In this document: positions 1-9,603 of the stretch, piece by piece
How the letters are laid out: every line of letters starts with the position of its first letter
Position numbering within the stretch: position 1 is the first letter of the stretch
Origin: an uncultured Flavobacteriaceae bacterium
Lineage (GTDB): Bacteria; Bacteroidota; Bacteroidia; Flavobacteriales; Flavobacteriaceae
Reading direction: 5' to 3'
Length of the DNA: 64,000 nt
NCBI GenBank assembly: GCA_938084555.1
Contig: CALKFR010000008.1
Span: 1 to 64,000, forward strand
Made by a program: the position numbers and the translations under genes
Notes under the pieces: generated by a model
Seen by the model: only the letters and a program-made list of their open reading frames with translations
What the model was told of the DNA's origin: nothing
Database searches by the model: none

Positions 1-29
1 GATAGAATTTTTTCTTCTCTTACTGACAT
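1..29 (-). CDS. possible 5' end of a further PUL gene, cut by window edge
   Basis: A minus-strand ATG at 29 opens a frame reading MSVREEKILS before the window ends. It lies 19 nt downstream of the stop codon of the symporter gene, the same tight spacing as the other genes of this glucan locus, so it is probably the next gene of the operon. Ten residues are too few to name a product; no signal peptide is evident in them. A family 3 beta-glucosidase would be a usual partner here, but that is only a guess from context. Confidence 0.35.
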
Positions 30-48
30 TTTTTTAGTAATCTTTAAT

Positions 49-1458
49 TTAGTTATTTTTTCTTTTTTTTAATTCAGCTCTAATTTCATTTGCTCTCTCT
101 TCTGTGATACTATAATTACGCATCACAAGCATTGCTAATATTGTTCCGACCATTGGGAAAAAACAAAAGAATGCATGAAGCCCATCAACGGCAGCTTGTT
201 GATCTGTTGTTGCCAGATCAGAGTTGAAACCAACTATAGTGATAATAACTCCACTTAGCGCTCCAGCAATTCCATACCCCACTTTCACCATCCACCAGTA
301 GATCGCTCCAAAAATACCTTCTCTACGCTTTCCGGTATTTATTTCATCGATATCAATAACATCTGCAGTCATAGACATCATAATAGTAAACAAGCTTCCT
401 ATACCAAAAGAAAAGAAAGGTAATGCAATAATATACATCCAAGGTTTTCCAGGAATAAATAAGAAATAAAGCATAATATATCCTATTAATGAAATGGATT
501 GAGATAACATAAAAGCTTTTTTCTTGCCAAGTTTTTTTGACATCCAAGCTACAGCCGGAATTACAATGAAAGTAGTTCCTATTGCACCTAAGCATCCAAA
601 CATAGAAACCCATATACCGCTGGCACCAGCATCTCCATTAAATAATTTATATACAATTACAAAAAAAGTAAGAGCGGCTACTGTATTAAAGGCATTAAAT
701 ATTAAAAAAGTTGCTCCACATAATTTTCGAAATTCTTTGATTTTAAATGCAGCTACAAAACTTTCGAATATTTTCATTAAGCTATTTCCAATATTTGCTG
801 AGTTTAAGGGTTCATAGTCTTCGTTAAGTGTAGAGTCGCTTTTTATAAAAATTGCGGGTACCATAGCACAAATTGCACAGGGTATCGCAACCCAGATTGC
901 CAATTCCTTTACAGCCACATCTGCAGATGGAAACCAACTTTCATCATACATAATGATCCAGAATAAGGGTGCAATTACCCATGCCCATTGCCCAATAAAT
1001 TGAGCTATTGCCATTATATTGGTACGTTCATGAAAATCATCACTCATTTCATATCCCATGGCTACATAAGGAACACTAAAAATAGTTAGACCTAAATAAA
1101 ATACTAAAGACCATAAGAAGAAATACCAAAAGTTATATTCTACTCCATCAGCCTTACTCAGCTGCCACATAAAAATATAGGCAAGACCCATAAGAATACC
1201 TCCAATAAGAACATATTGTCTTCGTCTTCCCCATTTAGATTTTGTATTGTCTGAAATAAAACCCATAATTGGATCAGTAATTGCATCAAATATTCTAGGG
1301 AAAAGAAATACTAAAGACCACATCCAGCCAGAAAAACCTAAATCTTCAACCAAAACAACCATGAAGATTCCTAAGATTGCTGGAAACATTTGGTTGGCTA
1401 GCATCCCAAAACCAAAGGCTATTTTTTGTCCCATAGGGACTTTACTTGTTCTAGACAT
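49..1458 (-). CDS. GPH/MFS-type sugar:cation symporter
   Basis: A 469-residue polytopic membrane protein with about 12 hydrophobic segments. The cytoplasmic loop between segments 2 and 3 carries SDNTKSKWGRRRQYVLIG, the D-x(n)-G-R-R-R/K signature of the glycoside-pentoside-hexuronide:cation symporter branch of the major facilitator superfamily. Family members move mono- and oligosaccharides across the inner membrane with H+ or Na+. It is the last complete gene of the glucan operon, 5 nt after the GH30 stop codon, so I infer that it imports glucose or short beta-glucan oligomers from the periplasm to feed the cytoplasmic phosphorylase encoded upstream. The substrate itself cannot be read from sequence. 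Confidence 0.88.
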   Translation of the reverse strand: MSRTSKVPMGQKIAFGFGMLANQMFPAILGIFMVVLVEDLGFSGWMWSLVFLFPRIFDAITDPIMGFISDNTKSKWGRRRQYVLIGGILMGLAYIFMWQLSKADGVEYNFWYFFLWSLVFYLGLTIFSVPYVAMGYEMSDDFHERTNIMAIAQFIGQWAWVIAPLFWIIMYDESWFPSADVAVKELAIWVAIPCAICAMVPAIFIKSDSTLNEDYEPLNSANIGNSLMKIFESFVAAFKIKEFRKLCGATFLIFNAFNTVAALTFFVIVYKLFNGDAGASGIWVSMFGCLGAIGTTFIVIPAVAWMSKKLGKKKAFMLSQSISLIGYIMLYFLFIPGKPWMYIIALPFFSFGIGSLFTIMMSMTADVIDIDEINTGKRREGIFGAIYWWMVKVGYGIAGALSGVIITIVGFNSDLATTDQQAAVDGLHAFFCFFPMVGTILAMLVMRNYSITEERANEIRAELKKRKNN

Positions 1459-1463
1459 AATTA

Positions 1464-2957
1464 TTAAATCGTATTAATTAATATTGTTTGTATTGCTTGT
1501 GGATTAATTGAAATAGTAGTTTCTTTTTTATCCAATGAAAGCGAAAAGCTTTTTTGAGTTGTACCTTCATTAAAAATTACTACAGCAATTGATCCGTCCA
1601 TATTTTTAGCTGCAGTAACCATTAGATCTTTATCAGACTTTTCAACTCCTATTACTTTAGCTTCTGGTCTAATATATTTGCTAAAATGTGCCATGGTATA
1701 ATAAATTGGGGTAAAGTAAACCTCGTCTTTTTCCGGATCTACAATTACAGGAGCCACACACCAGTTTTTAAACCAGTTTGGACCTCCTTGAGTATCTAAG
1801 ACCATATTCCAATCTACCCAACCATCAACCCAATTATTTAGACAACCAATAATATCTCTGGCATACCTGTTAACGGGGGCATATTTAGGATGAAGATGTT
1901 TATCTTTTTCAGGAGCCCAATCCCATCCCCAATCTGTAGCTTCTTTACTCCAATACCAATCATCATCTTGCCATTTTGGAATTTCTGAATCTACACAACC
2001 CTCAGTTTCTATCAAGTACTTGTTAGGAGCTTTATTGTGTGCATATTGTAATGCTTCAGGGAAAAAATCATAGGTACTTTCATACCAGTGAATTGCTGTA
2101 CCATCAAAATATTTTGAGGATGAATCATCTTTATACATTTCATCTACCCATTCTTGTAAACCAGCCCTATTTTGGTCATAACCTAAGATTATTTTATCTC
2201 CATAACCATCTTTTTCTAATTTTGGACCTAAATGAAATTGAACAAAATCAGTCATTTCCTTAGGAGTGTAATGCATACTTTCCCAATTGTTTCCATTTCC
2301 ATGGGGCTCGTTTTCTACTGTAAAACCCCATATATCAATACCTTCAGTTTTGTAAGCGGTTAAGTATTTGGAGAAAAATAACGCCCAAGTATCATAATAT
2401 TTAGGAAGCAATTTACCGCCAACCCAATTATTATTGTCTTTCATCCAAGGTGCAGCAGTCCATGGAGATGCTATGATCTCGAAGCCATCTTCAGAAATTT
2501 TCATGGCGTCTTTAATCATTGGTATAAGATCGTCTTTATCTTCTTGGATAGAAAAATGCTCAAGCTCTATATCGTTCTCAACAGGAGAATATGAATAGTT
2601 TGATAGTGAAAAATCACATGAGTTCATGTGAGTTCTTGTCAGAGAATAATTTGCACCTTCTTTTGAAAAATAAGCGTTCAATATTGATTCACGATTTTTA
2701 GAACTTAATTTATTTAACAAGTGGGCGGATGCCTCTGTAAAAGAACCTCCAAACCCTGTAATTTTTTGATATGTTATTTCCGGGTTAATACTGATTGAAG
2801 AAACTTCATTAGCCATAGTAAAGCTTGTTATTTGACTTAATTTATTTCCATTTTTTGAAGTTTCTATAACTTTTACAGATAATGGTTTTTCCGATGTGCA
2901 AGAGAGGACACTCATAAAGATTAATGTTAAAAAAAAGTATATCCTGATTAATTTCAT
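1464..2957 (-). CDS. GH30 family glucosidase/beta-1,6-glucanase lipoprotein
   Basis: A 497-residue enzyme of glycoside hydrolase family 30 (clan GH-A). An N-terminal signal with lipobox SVLSC (Cys20) predicts a lipoprotein. The barrel starts near residue 60 with ITGFGGSFTEASA, typical of GH30. TVENEP places the acid/base Glu at residue 217, and LIETEGCVDS places the nucleophile at Glu319. A C-terminal beta-sandwich (about 410-497) closes the chain as in the family. GH30 enzymes of subfamilies 1 and 3 act on beta-glucosides and beta-1,6-glucan. In this locus the likely job is removing the beta-1,6-linked glucose branches of laminarin in the periplasm or at a membrane surface. Subfamily assignment is inference. 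Confidence 0.9.
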   Translation of the reverse strand: MKLIRIYFFLTLIFMSVLSCTSEKPLSVKVIETSKNGNKLSQITSFTMANEVSSISINPEITYQKITGFGGSFTEASAHLLNKLSSKNRESILNAYFSKEGANYSLTRTHMNSCDFSLSNYSYSPVENDIELEHFSIQEDKDDLIPMIKDAMKISEDGFEIIASPWTAAPWMKDNNNWVGGKLLPKYYDTWALFFSKYLTAYKTEGIDIWGFTVENEPHGNGNNWESMHYTPKEMTDFVQFHLGPKLEKDGYGDKIILGYDQNRAGLQEWVDEMYKDDSSSKYFDGTAIHWYESTYDFFPEALQYAHNKAPNKYLIETEGCVDSEIPKWQDDDWYWSKEATDWGWDWAPEKDKHLHPKYAPVNRYARDIIGCLNNWVDGWVDWNMVLDTQGGPNWFKNWCVAPVIVDPEKDEVYFTPIYYTMAHFSKYIRPEAKVIGVEKSDKDLMVTAAKNMDGSIAVVIFNEGTTQKSFSLSLDKKETTISINPQAIQTILINTI

Positions 2958-2971
2958 TTCACTGTGTGTTT

Positions 2972-4252
2972 TTATAAAGTGTTGATATTTTTTTTGAAAG
3001 GAGGGACATGCACTTCTAAAAGCAAACTGTCCTTGTTTCCGTTATATGTTTTTGTAATTGGTTTTTTGCCCCTACCCAAACCTTTGAAAGTTCCGTTATC
3101 AACTAAATTCCATAAAGCATATTTGGCTTTTCCATCAACTGTAAACAAACCAAAGTGATTTTCTGAACCCTCTGGATTTGAAGCATCTTTCCAAATCTCA
3201 TCAAAAGCTTCAAAATAGAAACATGAGACTCCGGCTTTTGAAGACCATTCTCTCATATGCCTGTAAAATAAAGCTTCTTTATATTCATCAGTTGCTTTAC
3301 TCCCTTTGTTACCATAAAGGCCGTTTGAAAATGTAGCCCAGCCTGTTTCCCCTATGTGTACAGGTTTTTTAATCCCTAAACTTTTTACATAATTAACTAC
3401 ACTATCATATTGCGAGACAGCATAGTCTTTTGATCGTAACATAATATTATTTACCTTTTCTATATTAGGTTTTTCATAGTTAGTATACCAAAATACAGGG
3501 TTGTAATGTGTGTCATGCATGGGGTAGGTATGCATTGAAATATAATCTACTTCTTTAATAAGTTTATTTAAATCTTCTGTGTGATATTCATCACTACCAC
3601 CACCCCAAGAAGCAAAATTATCAGAACTAGTAATCCAAAGGTTTTCAGGGAGTTTTCCTGTTTTTTTCAAGTTTTGTAGATGTGACACCCATTTAAGAAT
3701 TACAGAAGGTTGAACATAGTAACTTGTTGCCCATTTTACCATAGCCTCGTTCCCAACAGCAATAATTTTTACAATACTTGGATATTTATTTGCTAATGAA
3801 ACAGCTCTAGCAATTTCACCTTCATTTTGATCGCTCTCCAATAGGTGATTTACAGGTTGATTGGTCCAAGCATTTTTACAATCTATCCAAGCCCCCAACA
3901 TTACATACATTTCAAAAGACGGGTTTTCATTCTTTAGTTCCTGTATGGCTTTTAGAATTGTTTCAGCTTGAGCTAGTTGAACGTTATAGGTCCTTAGAAT
4001 TCTAATTTTCATAGCATGAAGAATATTCATATCCTCTTTAATCTCTGCTATTGTAGGCTGAATTCCTCTTGTAGATTTTCTATAACCACCATATGAGATT
4101 GCTAAATAATCTGGATTTCCTAATATTTCTTTTGCTGTCAATTGTATCTTCTGTTTAGGGTTTTGTTGTATTTCTTTCTTTATTTTATCATTACTACAAG
4201 ATGACACTATAGATAAAATAGTTATTGTGTATAGATAAAAATTTAACCTCAT
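2972..4252 (-). CDS. GH17 family beta-1,3-glucanase-like lipoprotein
   Basis: A 426-residue protein with lipobox IVSSC (Cys19). Its single TIM barrel matches family GH17: the strand-4 motif IAVGNEAM supplies the acid/base Glu169 and VHIGETGW the nucleophile Glu302. Family members hydrolyse or transglycosylate beta-1,3-glucans. In flavobacterial laminarin loci GH17 enzymes work on debranched laminarin, complementing GH30, and the two genes here are 14 nt apart. The length is normal for a single-domain bacterial GH17, with about 40 extra N-terminal residues acting as a linker after the lipid anchor. Whether it is endo-acting, exo-acting or a transglycosylase cannot be decided from sequence. Confidence 0.88.
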   Translation of the reverse strand: MRLNFYLYTITILSIVSSCSNDKIKKEIQQNPKQKIQLTAKEILGNPDYLAISYGGYRKSTRGIQPTIAEIKEDMNILHAMKIRILRTYNVQLAQAETILKAIQELKNENPSFEMYVMLGAWIDCKNAWTNQPVNHLLESDQNEGEIARAVSLANKYPSIVKIIAVGNEAMVKWATSYYVQPSVILKWVSHLQNLKKTGKLPENLWITSSDNFASWGGGSDEYHTEDLNKLIKEVDYISMHTYPMHDTHYNPVFWYTNYEKPNIEKVNNIMLRSKDYAVSQYDSVVNYVKSLGIKKPVHIGETGWATFSNGLYGNKGSKATDEYKEALFYRHMREWSSKAGVSCFYFEAFDEIWKDASNPEGSENHFGLFTVDGKAKYALWNLVDNGTFKGLGRGKKPITKTYNGNKDSLLLEVHVPPFKKNINTL

Positions 4253-4265
4253 CGACTTTATTTTC

Positions 4266-7200
4266 CTATTTCAAATATGTGTTATTTATGTACGCTTTGA
4301 TCTGAACAACATCTCCAGTTCTTTTGAATATTTTTTCACTTGTTTTTTGATCTACAACTAATGAATCAATTTTGGAAGAAGTCCCGTCTTTAAAAGTAAT
4401 TTCCAAACGATTTTTATCAGATATATGATAAATTATTGGTATTTGACAATATGTAAATGCAAGTGAATTCACAGGAATTATTATGTTTTGACTTCCATTA
4501 AATATGCTTAAATATTCAAAAGTTGTTTCTTTAGAAATAAACTCTTCTTTTCTGAGTAAACAAGGATTAAAATATAGTTTTCCACATTTCACAAAAACAC
4601 CTAATTCTCCGAATCTTGAGATTACATCTTCTTTTACCTGCCCAGTCATTCCTGGTTGTTGAGCACCTTTTCCACCTGGTGTGTGAGAATAAGGATCTGT
4701 TGGAAAAGCCCCATATAGCTCTGGAGATTTATGTACTCCTATACCTTCATTTATTTCATAAAAGTGTTCAAGCAATTGACCTATCATTACTTCATCCTCT
4801 TCATTTGATATGGCCTGCAAACAAGATTCCTGTACAGCTAACAATAATTTTGAAACCATATGCCAATATATAGAACCTAATCCCTCATAACCATAAAATG
4901 TACCGGATCTTCCTGTAAAAGCTTTGTGATTAAAAACCTCTTCAAAAGTCTGAAGAACTTTTGGGGTTTCAGAGGCTAATAAGCTACTATATTTTGTGTT
5001 AGAAAGCTTTTCTAAAGCTTCAGTAACATCGTTTGCGTTTTTAAAGTTTCCGTTAAAGTGGTACTCACCATTTACATCTCTTTCAATAATTTGAACAGCG
5101 TTATCTTTTAACATTTCTTGAAACAGCTTTGACGATAAAACCGCATCTTCCGAAATTGTATTTCTATCTAAGAATCCTTTTAATTCTTTATAAGGGTAGA
5201 GTAAATAACTGTATTGATCTTTTCTAAAGAGCTTACTTTCTTTTAGGGCATTTAATACATTTAAAGTTTCTTTACCATTTAGGTAGCCAGAACTTAAAAC
5301 AGCAACCTGACCCTCTAACATTTCACTTAAGTAGCTTATAGAAATAGTATTGTCGTTATTTACTGTCATTAAATTGTATGCGTGATACAAATTATCTGAA
5401 CGTTTATTAGCTTCAATAGAATGTTCTAAATATAATTTGCTTAGGCTTACAAACCTTTTTAATTTATCAAAAGATAGATTTGTTTTTCTACCAGAGAATG
5501 CATGGGTGTAAATTTGCGTTCGGTAATCATCTCCTGCTTGCCCTAAATCATCTAAAATTCTTTTTTTATCAGCATCATTTATTGAGGAAGCTAATAATTT
5601 AGTGTTTTTTTCAAAGGTACTCAGTACTTTATCGAAAAACTCCAAAATTTCGTTAGAAACTTCAACTTCAGTAGTTGAGGAGTTTTCTAATAATTCTTCA
5701 AAGAAATTAAAAAAACGGGTTAAGTAATATAACGTTACCATTGAAACACCATTTCCTACAAGAGCGTTATTGGCGTCATTCCATTCAGGTCTTTGAGTAT
5801 TCATCCAGATACCTCCCTCAGGAATAAAATTAGATAATTTTGCTAATGAAGTTGCAAGAATTTTTTCTATAAAATTTGCTTTTACTATAAAGCGATGTTC
5901 ATCTCGCAATAAAGCACCATCAGCACCCAAAGATGCTCTTTCTTCACGAATTTTAGTATCCAATTGTTGGTCAAAAATTATGGTGTCTTTCGGGTTTTTA
6001 AGCAGCTCTCTATAAGATTTTATTTTATAAGGAACATTCGCATAAACAAAAAGATTTTTAGTGAAGAAACTTTCTAATCTCCCCGGTTTATGATTATTTA
6101 TAAACTCTAAAAACTTTAACAAGTAGATGATTTGATGGTCACCCCAGTATCCAATATATGACCATGGGTCATCTGGCTCAATGGTTTCCCAGTCAAAACC
6201 TCCTTTTGTTACTCTGTAAGGGTTGTAGCCATCAAAAGTTGTAGCATTTAAAAATTTATGAATCATACTTTCAATAAATTCTGGGTATGAGTGCGCTAAG
6301 GCCTCCCAGTTTTGAAAGATGTCTCTCCAGTTACCCTCATAATCTAATATTTTGGAACCATCAATTTCATTTCTTGTATTTATTGAAAATCTATTCCAAG
6401 GTCTACTTGGGTCTCCATGACGCCTGCTAAATTTTAACGGCATATACTCTAAACAAAGTCGTCTGAAGTTTTTGTCTTCGTTATCATATGCGATCTTTTG
6501 AAGCTCTGAAAGTGAAAATTCTTCTGGAAGTTTTTCTATGATTTCCTCAGAAGTAAAAGCAACTTTTGTGTTTGCTTGTTCTAAATAGTTTTTAAAATCC
6601 CACTTTTCAATTTGATAATTATTATCAAAAATCCCTCCTCGCATAATATTAAAAAGTGTGTTTGCAAAATGGCGGGTATCTTTCAGATTGTCTGAGGTAA
6701 TTTGAATAGCATCTGAGGCTGAATTTAATTCAACTAAACGTTTTGTTCCAAGATTAATATCTTCATTTACTATCTCTTCCAAAGAGGATGCTTCTTTGAT
6801 TTGTTTTGATAATTTTGCGATGCTAGAATGATTTTGATTTACATTAGCAATAATCATCCATTCTTTAAATGATTCTTTTTCTAGTATGATTTCTGAATTT
6901 AAAAAGTAAGCTCCTTTCTCGGCTTTTATGTCTATTTCCTGATCTACTGATTTTCCTAATCTAAAATTGTTTAATTGTAAAGAAGAGAGAAGGTATTTTG
7001 GGCTGTTTAATCCGAGAGACCACACCACATTAGCTTTTAGGGCTTCACTAGCTTCTGCTTTGTCAACTAATATGGCACTCAATGCAAAAATCCCTAAACC
7101 TGTTGCTTCTTCTAGTTCATTTCGCTTGTATGCATCAACAAGGTTACTAGATTGATTTTGCTCATCACTACCAATACTAGCAGGCATAATATTTTGAATA

Positions 7201-7736
7201 CCATCTAGTAAAGATACTTTTACGGCACTATCGCTTGTATTGATCAGTTTAGATTTCTTAATAAATCCAAAAGTATTACTTGAACTCCATTGGTATCTGA
7301 AAATTAATTCTAAATCATGGTTAATTTCCTCGAAAATAATTTTGTTTCCATATTTATTTTTATAAAGATTTTGGGTTGTGGAATAACTGCCTAAAGACCT
7401 GACTGCTAATGGTTCCCACATAAAATCTTGGTTATCTTTAGATACTTTGAAAATAGATTTATTTCCTGTAATGTCTGCAGATTCTGTAATTTTATCGTCT
7501 GTATAGTAGGGGAACAAAGCATACTCAGAATTTTTTCTCCCAGCAGTTAGTCCTCCATTACTTGATATAAACATCCAATGATTAGAATCACTTACAATAC
7601 TCATAAAGAAAGGACGCATTACATCATTATTTGAAATCTGATAATATATTTCATCGTCTATGATTACAGATTTCAATTTAACATCCATATTATTTAATGA
7701 GGTTTCTTTTGTTACTATATTAGTTTCGTTACTCAT
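4266..7736 (-). CDS. GH149-like beta-1,3-glucan phosphorylase
   Basis: A 1156-residue protein with no signal peptide, so probably cytoplasmic. It has the build of GH94/GH149-type inverting phosphorylases: an N-terminal beta-sandwich (about 20-300), helical linker, an (alpha/alpha)6 barrel and a C-terminal beta domain. NWRDIFQNWEAL near residue 472 is the equivalent of the catalytic-Asp segment (RDxxQ) of the clan, and HTPGGKGAQQPGMTGQVKED is the conserved phosphate/C-terminal barrel region. The length agrees with GH149, whose characterised members phosphorolyse beta-1,3-oligoglucans to glucose-1-phosphate. It lies 14 nt upstream of GH17 and in the same operon as a symporter, which fits intracellular phosphorolysis of imported laminari-oligosaccharides. 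GH94 or GH161 are alternatives. Confidence 0.75.
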   Translation of the reverse strand: MSNETNIVTKETSLNNMDVKLKSVIIDDEIYYQISNNDVMRPFFMSIVSDSNHWMFISSNGGLTAGRKNSEYALFPYYTDDKITESADITGNKSIFKVSKDNQDFMWEPLAVRSLGSYSTTQNLYKNKYGNKIIFEEINHDLELIFRYQWSSSNTFGFIKKSKLINTSDSAVKVSLLDGIQNIMPASIGSDEQNQSSNLVDAYKRNELEEATGLGIFALSAILVDKAEASEALKANVVWSLGLNSPKYLLSSLQLNNFRLGKSVDQEIDIKAEKGAYFLNSEIILEKESFKEWMIIANVNQNHSSIAKLSKQIKEASSLEEIVNEDINLGTKRLVELNSASDAIQITSDNLKDTRHFANTLFNIMRGGIFDNNYQIEKWDFKNYLEQANTKVAFTSEEIIEKLPEEFSLSELQKIAYDNEDKNFRRLCLEYMPLKFSRRHGDPSRPWNRFSINTRNEIDGSKILDYEGNWRDIFQNWEALAHSYPEFIESMIHKFLNATTFDGYNPYRVTKGGFDWETIEPDDPWSYIGYWGDHQIIYLLKFLEFINNHKPGRLESFFTKNLFVYANVPYKIKSYRELLKNPKDTIIFDQQLDTKIREERASLGADGALLRDEHRFIVKANFIEKILATSLAKLSNFIPEGGIWMNTQRPEWNDANNALVGNGVSMVTLYYLTRFFNFFEELLENSSTTEVEVSNEILEFFDKVLSTFEKNTKLLASSINDADKKRILDDLGQAGDDYRTQIYTHAFSGRKTNLSFDKLKRFVSLSKLYLEHSIEANKRSDNLYHAYNLMTVNNDNTISISYLSEMLEGQVAVLSSGYLNGKETLNVLNALKESKLFRKDQYSYLLYPYKELKGFLDRNTISEDAVLSSKLFQEMLKDNAVQIIERDVNGEYHFNGNFKNANDVTEALEKLSNTKYSSLLASETPKVLQTFEEVFNHKAFTGRSGTFYGYEGLGSIYWHMVSKLLLAVQESCLQAISNEEDEVMIGQLLEHFYEINEGIGVHKSPELYGAFPTDPYSHTPGGKGAQQPGMTGQVKEDVISRFGELGVFVKCGKLYFNPCLLRKEEFISKETTFEYLSIFNGSQNIIIPVNSLAFTYCQIPIIYHISDKNRLEITFKDGTSSKIDSLVVDQKTSEKIFKRTGDVVQIKAYINNTYLK

Positions 7737-7773
7737 TTGGTAAAGTGCTTTTTTATTTTTTTAATTGAATTTT

Positions 7774-9603
7774 TTAGTTTGATTGTAAAATTTGATCAAT
7801 ATAAAAATCTCCAGAAGTAGTTCCTGGACCATCAATAAAAATGACCAATCTATTGTATTTTTTTAATGAAGAAAATGAAAAACTTAATTCTTCCCATTCA
7901 TTTCCAGAATGAAATGCTGAGCGCTCAATTGAACTATTTTCATCACTAACTTTCTCTAATTTAAGCATTATTTCTACTGGCTTTATAGAGTGTAATGCTA
8001 ATTTTATAGTATTCCCATTTTCCAAGTCAATAGGAGATTTAAGATCTAAATAACTTCCTTCCCAATTATTTCCTGAGTTTGTAAATACACCTAATTTAGT
8101 TGTTAAGGTATTATTATTAGTCAGCGGATTCTTATCGCTAAGTTTAAAGGATGCTCCATTAAAAGAGGTAAATTTTAATACTATTGGGTTATTATTAAAA
8201 GCTATGTTAAACACTGGATTTGTAGCCTTCTCCCAAAGTGCATAAACGACTGAATCTTTACTTTTATTTGCGCGATCAAGATTTTTCTTATTGAGAGCTC
8301 CTTTAATATCAGCCTTAATTATGTCGATGTTATTAAAATATTCTTTCAGTAAATCGAGATTGCTATTTTTATTGAAAGGATTAAATTTATGAACTTCCTT
8401 CAATAGATAATAGGCAGTTCTGGGGTATAAGTTATAGAGGCCTTTCTCGTTAGTTGGCCCTTTAGCACAAATCCCAAACCATTCTTCATTCATATTATTT
8501 TTCCCCTCTTCAAGATCTACTGAGTATCCTCCATTAGCCCAAGTTGCAACAGTATCATGTTTGCTAACATTTTTTCTATGATCAAAATCATACTTCCACC
8601 AGCCATCACTAAATTGAAAAGTAAAACCACCAATAGTGTTTTCATACTTTCCCATACCTGCGGAATTTTCATAAATTTCTCTCCAGTTCTCTAGGAGATA
8701 ATTTGCCTGAGTTCTCTGATCTTCTTTAGAATTAAGTGAGTTATAGGCATCTGCACCAAATTCAGTAAATAAAAGAGGTTTATTCAAAGTTTCTTTAACG
8801 GATTTAAATAGATTGGTAAAGGAAGCACCTCTATATGAGTTGACTCCCAAAATATCAATATCCTTACATTCTTGTGCGATTATGTCAATAAATAGATTGT
8901 CTCCATTACAAATAGCTACAGGATGATTAGAATCTAGTTTTTTAATTATTTTTGAGGCCTCATTCATTAAACGATACATAGGCCTTCCATATTTTTCTCC
9001 CACAGCTATTTTGTTAGCCTCTTCTTTAGGGAAATCTTCAGTCTCTGCTCCAGACCAAAAAAGTCCATAATTATTTTCGTTTCCAAGCAAATACAATAAA
9101 AGGCCAGGGGTGTTTTTGTAATCACTAACCATTGTTTCAATTTCTGACAATAAAATCTCTTGCATCTTAGAATTTGAGTAATCTGTGATTGGATTCCATT
9201 TTCCGTCTACTGTCATACCATACCTTCCAAAAGAATGATTAATCATTGTATAAATACCATAATTTTCATAGATATATTGAATCCATTTTGCAGGGATATC
9301 AGAATAATGGCGAATAGTGTTGATATTCATGTCTTTTAATAGAGACATTTCATGGTCTAGTCCTAATTTTATGATTTCATCTGAACTCTTCCAAAAATTA
9401 GCACTAACAGCATCCTTGCCAATTGGAATCATATCCCAATTCATTCCATTAATTATAAATTTTTCACCATTAACAATCAACACATTTCCATGCTCATTTG
9501 ATTTTACCAAAACTTCATGAGTTTGACAAAAAGATAATGACAAACTAATGAAAAGCAATCCAAATAATTGAATTATTTTTATGTTTGAAAAATCAGGCAT
9601 CAC
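7774..9603 (-). CDS. clan GH-A glycosidase lipoprotein with C-terminal CBM-like domain
   Basis: A 609-residue protein with a lipobox-like SLSFC (Cys26). Residues 40-420 form a TIM barrel of the GH2-C/GH5/GH72-like type: INTIRHY on strand 2, YLLGNENNYG with the probable acid/base Glu176, and PLLFTEFGADAYN with the probable nucleophile Glu281. About 150 C-terminal residues (460-609) look like a beta-sandwich ending in GDFYIDQILQ, as in family 4/9-type carbohydrate-binding modules. The exact GH family cannot be fixed by eye. Context, first gene of the second glucan transcription unit, implies a beta-1,3-glucan hydrolase or glucanosyltransferase. ATG at 9600 is an equally possible start. Confidence 0.7.
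   Translation of the reverse strand: MMPDFSNIKIIQLFGLLFISLSLSFCQTHEVLVKSNEHGNVLIVNGEKFIINGMNWDMIPIGKDAVSANFWKSSDEIIKLGLDHEMSLLKDMNINTIRHYSDIPAKWIQYIYENYGIYTMINHSFGRYGMTVDGKWNPITDYSNSKMQEILLSEIETMVSDYKNTPGLLLYLLGNENNYGLFWSGAETEDFPKEEANKIAVGEKYGRPMYRLMNEASKIIKKLDSNHPVAICNGDNLFIDIIAQECKDIDILGVNSYRGASFTNLFKSVKETLNKPLLFTEFGADAYNSLNSKEDQRTQANYLLENWREIYENSAGMGKYENTIGGFTFQFSDGWWKYDFDHRKNVSKHDTVATWANGGYSVDLEEGKNNMNEEWFGICAKGPTNEKGLYNLYPRTAYYLLKEVHKFNPFNKNSNLDLLKEYFNNIDIIKADIKGALNKKNLDRANKSKDSVVYALWEKATNPVFNIAFNNNPIVLKFTSFNGASFKLSDKNPLTNNNTLTTKLGVFTNSGNNWEGSYLDLKSPIDLENGNTIKLALHSIKPVEIMLKLEKVSDENSSIERSAFHSGNEWEELSFSFSSLKKYNRLVIFIDGPGTTSGDFYIDQILQSN

Noticed and set aside
524-817. Plus-strand frame of 97 codons inside the symporter gene
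   Set aside because: It is antisense to a clear membrane transporter, has no recognisable motif, and its composition reflects the reverse of hydrophobic codons.
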